DNA of 64,000 bases. It comes from Hyphomicrobium sp. (GTDB lineage Bacteria > Pseudomonadota > Alphaproteobacteria > Rhizobiales > Hyphomicrobiaceae). A program made the position numbers and the translations under genes. The notes below the pieces were generated by a model. The model had not been told where the DNA came from, made no database searches, and saw only the letters and a program-made list of their open reading frames with translations. The stretch is from NCBI GenBank assembly GCA_002928955.1, contig PERT01000007.1, positions 17,295 to 81,294 on the forward strand, read 5' to 3'. Shown piece after piece: positions 46,388 to 54,082 of the stretch. Positions within the stretch are counted from its first letter, which is position 1. The number at the start of each line of letters is the position of its first letter.

Positions 46388-46711
46388 TCACCCGATCACA
46401 CGCACCAAAATGATGATGAGAGCGATAAAGGCAATTCCGAACAGCAGCCAGGTGAGCAGGCCGCGGACTTCGCTCTGCAACTCGCTCTGAATGTCGTGGC
46501 GCAGGGCCTTGAGCTCGGACTTGAGTTCGCCGCCCAGCTGCTGAATGTCACCCGAGAGCGCCTGTACGTCCGCCTTCGCGGCGGCATTGGCCTCGATTCC
46601 AGATTTGAGAGATTTGGCGTAGGCGCGCGCCATCGCCTCGGCCTGCGCCGGCGGCACGCCGGATGCGGTCAAGGTGCGGACGAACTCGAGTGTTTCGAAG
46701 TTCGCTGCCAT
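46388..46711 (-). CDS. Coiled-coil membrane protein, DUF1640/CCDC90-like
   Basis: A 107-residue protein beginning MAANFETLEFVRTLTASGVP, with an AEAMARAYAKSL segment, a coiled coil (residues 45-80, DIQQLGGELKSELKALRHDI), and a C-terminal membrane helix (WLLFGIAFIALIIILVRVI). This order is typical of DUF1640 proteins, tail-anchored coiled-coil proteins related to mitochondrial MCUR1/CCDC90. Function in bacteria is unknown. The start is set by a near-perfect AAGGAGA ribosome-binding site before ATG 46711. It is divergent from xseA and upstream of purD. Confidence 0.8.
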   Translation of the reverse strand: MAANFETLEFVRTLTASGVPPAQAEAMARAYAKSLKSGIEANAAAKADVQALSGDIQQLGGELKSELKALRHDIQSELQSEVRGLLTWLLFGIAFIALIIILVRVIG

Positions 46712-46858
46712 AGTTTCTCCTTGCCCCCGCGACATTGACGTTGGCGCGATCATAACGGCTTGCCGTGCGGGAGGCCAGCACGAGGCGTGGACGTGGCAAA
46801 GCCGGACATCGCGAGCCGGGGGAATCGGGGGTAAGGTCGGGGATCGGAGGACCAACGC

Positions 46859-48520
46859 GTGACCGAACCCCAGGATACAACTCTCGCCACGTCGCCACGA
46901 GCCGGCGCCAACGCGCCGGAGATGACCGTCGCCGAGCTTTCAAGCGCCATCAAACGCGCGCTGGAGAACGGTTTCGGCTATGTGCGGCTGCGCGGCGAGA
47001 TCTCGGGGTATCGCGGCCCGCATTCATCGGGTCACTGCTACTTCGCGCTGAAGGACGATAAAGCCAAGATCGAGGCGGTGATCTGGCGCGGCGTGTTCGG
47101 GAAGCTCCGGTTCAAGCCGGAAGAAGGCATGGAGGTGATCGCCCATGGCAAGGTGACCACGTTCCCAGGTTCGTCGAAGTACCAGATCGTGATCGAGGCG
47201 CTGGAGCCGGCGGGCGTCGGCGCGCTGATGGCTTTGCTCGAAGAGCGAAAGCGCCGGCTTGCCGCAGAAGGGTTGTTCGATGAGGGGCGGAAGAAGCCGC
47301 GTCCGTTTCTGCCCCGCGTGGTCGGCATCATCACGTCGCCCACAGGCGCGGTGATCCGCGACATGCTGGCGGGTTTCGAGGAACGTTTCCCCACGCACGT
47401 GGTGGTGTGGCCGGTCCGCGTGCAGGGGGAGAGCAGCGCGGCAGAGGTGGCCGCCGCCATTCGCGGGTTCAACGCGCTGGCACCGGGTGGGCGGGTGCCG
47501 CGGCCGGAGGTGCTGATTGTGGCGCGGGGCGGCGGCAGTCTCGAGGACTTGTGGGGCTTCAACGAGGAGATCGTGGTGCGGGCCGCCGCCGAAAGCAGCA
47601 TCCCGCTGATCTCAGCGGTCGGTCATGAGACCGATTGGACGCTGATCGATCTCGTGGCGGCCGCGCGCGCGCCGACGCCGACCAAGGCCGCGGAATGGGC
47701 GGTTCCGAAGTACGCCGATCTGGTCATGGAGGGCGACAAGCTCGAGCTGAGGCTCGCCACCGCCGCACGGCGGGCGATCGAGGCCGCGCGTACGCACCTG
47801 AAGGCAGCAGCGCGAGGCCTGCCGCGACGCGAGGATTTGCTGGCGTTGCCCAGACAACGGTTCGACGCCGTGGAGAGGCGGTTGGGACGGGCGCTACTTG
47901 CGAACACGCGCGTTCATGCCATGCGGCACACGAGAATTTCCGCCCGGCTCGCAACGCGATTGCTGGCAGTGCGCATTGAGCGGGCGGGCGAACGGGTGGA
48001 CAAACTCGGCCAGCGGGCGAAGACGGCGCTCGGACGCGCTGCCGGCCATCGGCGGACGCGGCTCGAGCGCGTGGCCGGGCGTCTAGCGCCCTCGGTGTTG
48101 CGCAACCGACTCGACCGCGGCAGCGAGCGGGTGGCGGGGCTCGGCCAAATGCTTTCTTCCCTGAGCTATCAGAGCGTGCTCGCGCGCGGGTTCGCGCTGG
48201 TTCGGGACGGGGAGGGCCGCGCGGTGCGGCTGGCGGGCGCGGTGGCGTCGGGCGCCATGCTCGACATCGAATTCAGGGACGGGCGCGTGGCGGCGGTGGC
48301 CTCAGGTGGCGGCGGCGCCGATGGTGAGGATGGTCCGACACCAACCGCCGCGGACTCGGCGGCTAAGAGAAATCTCGCGGACTCGGCGGCTAAGAGAAAT
48401 CCCGCGGACAAGGCGGCTAAGGAAAATCTCGCGGACAAGGCGGCGAAGAACGATACCCGCGAAGTGAGGCCGTCGCGGCCAAGGGGGGCGCGCGGGTCGG
48501 GGCAGGGATCGTTGTTTTGA
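46859..48520 (+). CDS. xseA: Exodeoxyribonuclease VII large subunit
   Basis: The 553-residue protein has the N-terminal OB-fold ([40 protein letters not shown]), the catalytic domain ([56 protein letters not shown]) and a long helical C-terminal region that binds the small subunits. It degrades single-stranded DNA from both ends. The start is GTG 46859. It is longer than the usual 400-530 residues because of a lysine-rich tail with four tandem nine-residue repeats (ADSAAKRNL and variants). The small subunit xseB is not in the window. Confidence 0.95.
   Translation: MTEPQDTTLATSPRAGANAPEMTVAELSSAIKRALENGFGYVRLRGEISGYRGPHSSGHCYFALKDDKAKIEAVIWRGVFGKLRFKPEEGMEVIAHGKVTTFPGSSKYQIVIEALEPAGVGALMALLEERKRRLAAEGLFDEGRKKPRPFLPRVVGIITSPTGAVIRDMLAGFEERFPTHVVVWPVRVQGESSAAEVAAAIRGFNALAPGGRVPRPEVLIVARGGGSLEDLWGFNEEIVVRAAAESSIPLISAVGHETDWTLIDLVAAARAPTPTKAAEWAVPKYADLVMEGDKLELRLATAARRAIEAARTHLKAAARGLPRREDLLALPRQRFDAVERRLGRALLANTRVHAMRHTRISARLATRLLAVRIERAGERVDKLGQRAKTALGRAAGHRRTRLERVAGRLAPSVLRNRLDRGSERVAGLGQMLSSLSYQSVLARGFALVRDGEGRAVRLAGAVASGAMLDIEFRDGRVAAVASGGGGADGEDGPTPTAADSAAKRNLADSAAKRNPADKAAKENLADKAAKNDTREVRPSRPRGARGSGQGSLF
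48349..48456 (+). repeat. Four tandem 27-base repeats in xseA
   Basis: Four consecutive units of 27 bases begin CGCGGACTCGGCGGCTAAG or the variant CGCGGACAAGGCGGC. The first two differ by one base; the last is most diverged. They are in frame and encode an alternating Ala/Lys tail. Confidence 0.9.
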
Positions 48521-48664
48521 TCCACCCACGACCGGGCTTAACGGCAACAGCCTTGACGGCTTTCGCGGCGAAAGTGTTGTGATAGGCTTGCCACTGCGAC
48601 GACGCCTGTTTTTCGCGATGCGGTGTCGTCGCGCCATTCCGACAAGGGCACGCCAGGGGAACGC

Positions 48665-48892
48665 ATGAATCGCTTCGAACGCTTTTTCGGTCTCAAGGGT
48701 GAGGCCAAGGTCAAGTTCCTCGACGGAGAGTTCCAGGTGATCTCGTCAGGTGATTTCGTGCGCTGTGCGGTGACCGGCGATCCGATCGCGCTGGCCGAAT
48801 TGCGCTATTGGAGCGTGGAGCTGCAGGAAGCCTATGCGTCGGCGGATGTGTCGCTGAAGCGCTATCAGGAGCGGCAGAAGCGCGGGCGATAG
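48665..48892 (+). CDS. DUF2093 family protein
   Basis: A 75-residue protein starting MNRFERFFGLKGEAKVKFLD, with FQVISSGDFVRCAVTGDPIA and LAELRYWSVELQEAYAS, the recognised sequence pattern of DUF2093. Function is unknown; the family is confined to alphaproteobacteria and typically sits next to xseA and the lpxK/waaA genes, as here. An AGGGGAACGC ribosome-binding region precedes ATG 48665. It is convergent with lpxK. Confidence 0.88.
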   Translation: MNRFERFFGLKGEAKVKFLDGEFQVISSGDFVRCAVTGDPIALAELRYWSVELQEAYASADVSLKRYQERQKRGR

Positions 48893-49165
48893 AGGCTTAT
48901 TTTGAATGGCCGCGCTCTTTTCACCCAGGTCGGAATTGCTCCGGTAACCATGCCGTTGGCTTGAACGGCCAGCCTGGATCGCGGCCGCATATCACTCCGA
49001 TCGCGGCGTACCGTCATACCTGTGCCTGCGTCGGCGCGAGGGAAGACTGCCGGCCCAGCCGGTAAGGCGGCGGCATAGCCTGTTGCCAGCCCTCTTAGGT
49101 CGACGCCGTGGACCAATGAACTTCTTGGTGCCAGTCCAGACGGCCAGATACCTTTTTTCAGCCGG
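48893..49165. other. Gap between convergent DUF2093 and lpxK genes
   Basis: No gene or clear terminator was recognised in these 273 bases. Confidence 0.4.
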
Positions 49166-50281
49166 TCAGGTGCCGTCGCCCAAACGTTTTGAGGACCGCT
49201 TGACGAGCACGCTATCGATGAGGGCATGAAGGCGGCCGAGGTCGCGGTTGTCGAAGGCGAGCCGGATGGGAAGAGCGCGGGACGTGCTCGCGAGCCGGGT
49301 GAGGGGGGCGTTCGATCCAGGCGCTCCAATCGGGCCGGATGCGCCGGAGAGCCGCGCCAGATCTTTTTCCGTCGTGACGAGTTGGGCCTTGTGCAGCGTC
49401 GCGAGGGACAGCAGCCGTTCGGCATCAGTTGCGGTGAAGGCGTGGTGATCGGGGAACGACTGCTCGGCGACGGCGGGGTGACCGGCATCGCGCAAGGTAT
49501 CGAAGAAGCGCTGCGGATTGCCAATGCCCGCAAAGGCGACGATGGACCGCTCGGCGAGCCAGCCGAGGCCGCCAACGGGCCGGACCTGAGCGGCCAGTAC
49601 GGGTCCCTGGAACTGCTGGCGCAGAGACGTGAGCACGGAACTCGAGGGATGGGGCGTTGCCATTGTTGCGAGCTGTGCGCCGGCTTCTGCACCGTTGACG
49701 ACAATCGCGTCGGCCAGATCGAGCTGGAAGGACAACGACGCGCGCAGCGGGCCGGCCGGAATTACCTCGCCATTGCCGACCCCGCGCGCGCCGTCGACAA
49801 CGGCGATGGTCAGATCCTTGGCGAGGGCCGCGTTCTGCAAGCCGTCGTCCATGATGATCAGCTCGGCACCGCCGCAGTATTGCTCGATAAAACGGACGCC
49901 GGCCGCGCGGTCGCGGGCGACGATGGTGGGTGCTGAGCGGGCAAGCAGGAGCGGCTCGTCGCCGACATCGGCCGCGGTGTGGCGGGTGTTTGGCTCGACC
50001 AGCAGCGGCCCATGTGCGCGGCCGCCATACCCGCGGGTGAGGAACACAGCGGTTGCGCCGCGCGCCCGGGCCTCTGTGGCGATCAGCAGCGCGAGCGGTG
50101 TTTTGCCGGTGCCGCCGGCAGTGAAATTTCCGACGCAGATGACGGGCAATCGCGATCGGTAGCTGTCCGTGCCACGGTATCGACGCTCTGCCACCCAGCC
50201 ATAAATGGCGGCGAGTGGGGACAGAAGCCTCGCGCGACGGTCGCCAGCGGGCGCATACCACCAAGCGGGTTCACGATGCAC
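49166..50281 (-). CDS. lpxK: Tetraacyldisaccharide 4'-kinase
   Basis: The 371-residue protein has the N-terminal segment AIYGWVAERRYR, a P-loop at GNFTAGGTGKTPLALLIATE (near residue 55), VFLTRGYGGR, and DDGLQNAALAKDLTIAVVDG with the metal-binding Asp pair. It phosphorylates the 4' position of the lipid A precursor at the inner membrane. Its start overlaps the end of the upstream DUF374-WaaA fusion gene by 11 bases, so lipid A phosphorylation and Kdo transfer are co-expressed. Confidence 0.95.
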   Translation of the reverse strand: MHREPAWWYAPAGDRRARLLSPLAAIYGWVAERRYRGTDSYRSRLPVICVGNFTAGGTGKTPLALLIATEARARGATAVFLTRGYGGRAHGPLLVEPNTRHTAADVGDEPLLLARSAPTIVARDRAAGVRFIEQYCGGAELIIMDDGLQNAALAKDLTIAVVDGARGVGNGEVIPAGPLRASLSFQLDLADAIVVNGAEAGAQLATMATPHPSSSVLTSLRQQFQGPVLAAQVRPVGGLGWLAERSIVAFAGIGNPQRFFDTLRDAGHPAVAEQSFPDHHAFTATDAERLLSLATLHKAQLVTTEKDLARLSGASGPIGAPGSNAPLTRLASTSRALPIRLAFDNRDLGRLHALIDSVLVKRSSKRLGDGT

Positions 50282-52313
50282 GCCTGAAACCCTCGTCGGC
50301 CGGCGGTGGCTGCGGCAATAGCGCGGTCAGTGCGGTAACGGTCTCGGCGAGCGCGCCGGACAGAGAGGCCAACGCCGCGACGCCGCCGGCGCGAATCCGG
50401 GCAAGTTCGGCGTCGTCGCGGGCGATGCGCAGCACGACACGCACGATCTCGGCGGCCGAGTTGACCTCGATCGCGCCGCCGCGCTTGAGAAGCGCGGTGT
50501 ATTCGTCGGCGAAGTTCTGCCAGTGCGGCCCGGTGAGCACGGCAGCGCCATGGCGCAAAGCTTCGATCGGGTTCTGGCCGCCGTGCTCGACCAGCGAGCC
50601 GCCGACGAAGGCCAAACGGGATAGCGCATAGAACGTGCCGAGTTCGCCGATGGTGTCGGCAATGTAAATGTCGGTGCGGGCATCGGGCAAAACGCCCGCT
50701 GAGCGCTGGGCGACAGAGTAGCCACGCGCCTTCAGCGCCTCGGCGAGCCCGGTGCCGCGCTCCGGATGACGGGGGGCCACCAGCATCATGAGGCCGTCAA
50801 TGTCCCGGGCCAGCTGCCGGTGGGCTTCCGCCAGAATAAGCTCCTCCCCCTCGTGGGTGCTGGCGGCCACAATGATCGGCCGGCCGGCCGTTGCAACCCG
50901 CAGCCGGTCGAGTTCGACCGGATCGATGGGTGGTGGCGGCGCGTCGATCTTTAGGTTGCCGATATGGCGAACGAAACGAACGCCAAGCTCTGTAAAACGG
51001 CGCGCGAGCCGCTCGTTCTGCGCCAACACCAGATCGAAACGGGTGAATAGCGGCAGCGAAACGCCGGGGCTGCTCTTCCAGCGCCGGAAGCTGCTTTGCG
51101 ACATGCGGGCGTTGACCAGGGTCAATTTTATTCCGGCACGCGACGTTTCAAGGATCAGGTTGGGCCAGATCTCGCTTTCCGTGAAGACCGCGAGATCGGG
51201 CTTCCAGTGGGAGAGAAACGCGCGAGCGTATTCGGGTGCGTCGAGCGGCACGTACTGGTGGATTGCCCCAGCCGGCAGCCTGCGGGCGGCCAGTCCGGCG
51301 GACGTAACGGTGCCGGTGGTGAGCAGGACCGAAAGTCCGCGGTGCTGTTCGACCATGGCGTTGATGACGGGGAGAACCGCGTTGGTTTCGCCAACACTGG
51401 CGGCATGGAACCAGACGAGCGTGCCCTCGGGGCGCTTCACGGCGGAGATGCCGAACCGCTCCGGACGGCGGGTCTGATCTTCCTTGCCCTGACGCTCGCG
51501 ATGGCTCAGCACCAGAGGTGCGAAGGGCCTGATGAGGCTCATGGCGTGGACGTAGGCCTTGAGCCGGAAGCCTGGCTCGACGGCGGCATCGCCTGCGACC
51601 GGCGCTCGTGGCGGGGCGATGCGCGCGACGTCGGCGCCGGCCAGCTCAAAGGCGCGGCGTGTGACTTGGTTCAGCGCGGCCTCGAGTTCGAGCCGCAGCC
51701 GCTCCATGGTCTCGGGATCGGCGTCGGCGGGGACGAAAATCGGGTCGCCTCCGACGCGAGCCAACCGCGAGAAAGGCAGGTTGATGGTCATCCGGCTCCA
51801 GGTGCGGAGGGAATGGAATCGCGAGGTGACAACGGCGGCGGGGACGATCGGCCGGCCGGAGTGCTTGGCGATGGTGATGATGCCGAGGCCCGCGACGCGG
51901 GCGGGGCCGGGCGGCACGTCCGCGGTCATCACCAGGGATTGGCCGTCCTCGAGTGCGTTCAAAGCGCCGCGCAAGGCCTGGACGCCACCGCGATCACGTT
52001 TGCGGCCGCCAGCGCCAGCGCCACGGATGAGTGTGACATCAAGAGCACTCATCGCCTGCCCAATCAACTCGGCGTCGCCATGGCGGGCGACCATGGCTGA
52101 AACCCGGATACCCTCCGGACGCAACTCAGGCAGCATCATGAACTGACCGTGCCAGCAGGCGACGATGCAAGGATGTGCAGAAGCCAGCTGCGCCATAAGG
52201 TTTGCCGGTTCGCTCACAGTGGAGGAGGTTCTGGTGACAAGCTGGATAAGGCGGGCAATGGAACGGCCCGCCAGTCTCGTTCCGGTCGACGTCCTGGTCG
52301 GCAACGGCGCCAT
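50271..52313 (-). CDS. waaA: DUF374 acyltransferase-like domain fused to Kdo transferase WaaA
   Basis: A single 680-residue frame encodes two proteins that are usually separate. Residues about 15-235 are a DUF374 domain (lysophospholipid acyltransferase-like) with [32 protein letters not shown] and the conserved TADVPPGPA. Residues about 250-675 are 3-deoxy-D-manno-octulosonic acid transferase, with GKEDQTRRPERFG, LVWFHAASVGETNAVLPV, ESEIWPNLI, VAASTHEGEE, and FVGGSLVEHGGQNPIEA. WaaA adds Kdo to lipid IVA on the cytoplasmic face; the role of DUF374 is unclear. The junction around residue 240 has no stop, though WaaA could also start internally at ATG in HAMSLIRPF. Confidence 0.9.
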   Translation of the reverse strand: MAPLPTRTSTGTRLAGRSIARLIQLVTRTSSTVSEPANLMAQLASAHPCIVACWHGQFMMLPELRPEGIRVSAMVARHGDAELIGQAMSALDVTLIRGAGAGGRKRDRGGVQALRGALNALEDGQSLVMTADVPPGPARVAGLGIITIAKHSGRPIVPAAVVTSRFHSLRTWSRMTINLPFSRLARVGGDPIFVPADADPETMERLRLELEAALNQVTRRAFELAGADVARIAPPRAPVAGDAAVEPGFRLKAYVHAMSLIRPFAPLVLSHRERQGKEDQTRRPERFGISAVKRPEGTLVWFHAASVGETNAVLPVINAMVEQHRGLSVLLTTGTVTSAGLAARRLPAGAIHQYVPLDAPEYARAFLSHWKPDLAVFTESEIWPNLILETSRAGIKLTLVNARMSQSSFRRWKSSPGVSLPLFTRFDLVLAQNERLARRFTELGVRFVRHIGNLKIDAPPPPIDPVELDRLRVATAGRPIIVAASTHEGEELILAEAHRQLARDIDGLMMLVAPRHPERGTGLAEALKARGYSVAQRSAGVLPDARTDIYIADTIGELGTFYALSRLAFVGGSLVEHGGQNPIEALRHGAAVLTGPHWQNFADEYTALLKRGGAIEVNSAAEIVRVVLRIARDDAELARIRAGGVAALASLSGALAETVTALTALLPQPPPADEGFRRAS

Positions 52314-52489
52314 CCTGTCGCTTACGTCACGGCAGACACAAAAAAAGTGATGCCGAGTTTCCTTGCAGGTGGTTCCTATAGCTAATACCTAGCGATGGCA
52401 AATCACTGGGGACTTTGAGGCGGCCGGTGCCGGCAGACAGCAGCATCCGGCCAAATTCTTTGACAATTCGAGGAGTGCTCAGACTGTTG

Positions 52490-53227
52490 ATGCCGATCTG
52501 GGGGCGAGACACCAAGCGGGCCCTGCGCCGCACCACGAACGCCTGGCGGCAGGGGCTCGCAGAGCACTCGCCTCCGTGGCTGCGGCGGAGCTTTGGCGCG
52601 CCCGCAAAATATCTCGATATGTTATTCGTGGATCACGGGATTTTCCGTGTTTTCTACGTCAACGAGCACAAGATCTCTGAGCGTGCCTGGCGTTCGGCCC
52701 AGCCGGCTCCGTTCCAGATCCGGCGGGCGGCGCGGAACGGCATCAAGACCATCGTCAATCTGCGCGGCGACCGGGTGTGCGGCAGCTACTGGTTGGAGCG
52801 GGCGGCGTGCGAAAGGGCCGGGATAAAACTCGTCAATTTCCAGGTGCGGTCGCGGGCAGCGCCGACGCGCGAGGAGCTGCGTGGCGCGCGCGAGTTGTTC
52901 GACCAGATTGAATACCCGATGCTGATGCACTGCAAGTCTGGAGCTGACCGCGTCGGACTGATGAGCGTGCTGTACCGGCACATCAAGGAGGGCGTGCCGA
53001 TTTCCGCGGCAAAGGACGAGCTATCGTTGCGGTATGGCCACTTCCGGCAGGCGGACACGGGCGTGCTCGACTATTTCTTCGAGCGCTATCTCGAGGACAA
53101 CGCCAAGTCGCCGATGCCGTTCTTCGACTGGGTGGAGACCGTCTACGACGCCAACGAACTCAAGCGTTCGTTCCAATCCAAGGGCTGGGCGAACCGTATC
53201 GTCGACACAGTGCTCCGGCGCGAGTGA
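52490..53227 (+). CDS. Tyrosine / dual-specificity phosphatase-like protein
   Basis: About 245 residues with a protein tyrosine phosphatase fold: RSAQPAPFQIRRAARNGIKT, IVNLRGDR, and the CX5R loop in MHCKSGADRVG, with Cys nucleophile and Arg. It resembles the cyclin-like dual-specificity phosphatases found beside lipid A genes in many Hyphomicrobiales. It is divergent from the waaA fusion gene, and a role in envelope phosphate chemistry is an inference from that. The start is uncertain: TTG 52415, TTG 52487 and ATG 52490 are all in frame, and a GAGGAG lies just before the last two. Confidence 0.8.
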   Translation: MPIWGRDTKRALRRTTNAWRQGLAEHSPPWLRRSFGAPAKYLDMLFVDHGIFRVFYVNEHKISERAWRSAQPAPFQIRRAARNGIKTIVNLRGDRVCGSYWLERAACERAGIKLVNFQVRSRAAPTREELRGARELFDQIEYPMLMHCKSGADRVGLMSVLYRHIKEGVPISAAKDELSLRYGHFRQADTGVLDYFFERYLEDNAKSPMPFFDWVETVYDANELKRSFQSKGWANRIVDTVLRRE

Positions 53228-53536
53228 CGGGGCGGCGGGGCGCGGCCTTGCGGTGGTGCCTCTCGTGTCTTATTGGAGACACGTCGCGCTCCCCTCGGGG
53301 CGCCGCCCGGGCGATGACAGAGTAACCGCGAAACGTTCTTCGAATACACTCTGCCGCGAACGCGTTTCCTGATCGCAGCGATCGTCTCGCCTTGCACCAA
53401 GTGTTCTGACCGCCGTTGGGCGGACATAGGGGGGAGACGGCTGTTGCCGGCGGAAGGGAGTGGGTGGGCTGGACCCGTCTCTGCCATGGGCTTGAAAGTT
53501 CAAAACCACATATCAGCGACGCATCAGCCTGGCGCG
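53228..53536. other. Gap between the phosphatase gene and the NMG operon end
   Basis: These 309 bases hold no gene. A transcription terminator for the long operon converging from the right would be expected here, but I see no clear stem followed by T-rich sequence. Confidence 0.4.
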
Positions 53537-54082
53537 TCAGGCGTGTTCGATCCGACCGACTATGCTGGCCGCGAACGAGCGGGGAACCAGAACGTCGAAG
53601 ATTGGGCCAGGGCCGCGCTGAACGACGATGACTCCGACGTGTCCGATATGGGTCAGGGCGACAGCACCAGAGGGAAACGCCGATGGATGGAGGTCGATCG
53701 GGAGCAGCTTCATCAGGGCCTCATTTGCTTTGGGGCTGCCCAAACGGAGCAATGCATACGCGTCGGAGACGTCGACGAGGGAGGCCGTCTCCGCAAACAC
53801 CGAAGCGAGCTTCCCCATCGAGGCTTCGGGCAATCTGCTCCCGATCGCCAGCCAACGGTCGGGACCGGTCCAGACGAATTCGAATCCATCGCCGGCAGTT
53901 AGGCCGGGCTTATGTGGGAGTTCACATCCCAACTTCGAAGATGCGAGGCCCCGCAGGTCAGCGACCCGTCGTGGCGCGCTGACGATGTGAACGATCGCGC
54001 AGTCCGGCGATGAAATCGCAAAATCTGCCGTCGGGGGAGCAATCGCCACGGCGGGGCGCGCAAAAAGGGTGCCTTTATCCAC
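53537..54082 (-). CDS. mgdD: N-methylglutamate dehydrogenase subunit D (SoxG-like)
   Basis: The 181-residue protein corresponds to the gamma subunit of heterotetrameric sarcosine oxidase: a GcvT-like fold with VWTGPDRWLAIGSR and VDVSDAYALLRLGSPKANEA in the centre and FDVLVPRSFAASIV at the end. The start is GTG 54082, which overlaps the mgdC stop in GTGGATAA. The open frame reaches 54130, but the extra part is arginine/serine-rich. It is the last gene of the operon and completes the mgdABCD set. In sarcosine oxidases this small subunit has a structural role. Confidence 0.85.
   Translation of the reverse strand: MDKGTLFARPAVAIAPPTADFAISSPDCAIVHIVSAPRRVADLRGLASSKLGCELPHKPGLTAGDGFEFVWTGPDRWLAIGSRLPEASMGKLASVFAETASLVDVSDAYALLRLGSPKANEALMKLLPIDLHPSAFPSGAVALTHIGHVGVIVVQRGPGPIFDVLVPRSFAASIVGRIEHA

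Noticed and set aside
48349..48456. CRISPR-like periodicity
   Set aside because: The 27-base units are contiguous without spacers and are in frame inside xseA, so this is a coding tandem repeat. No CRISPR array or cas gene was seen anywhere.
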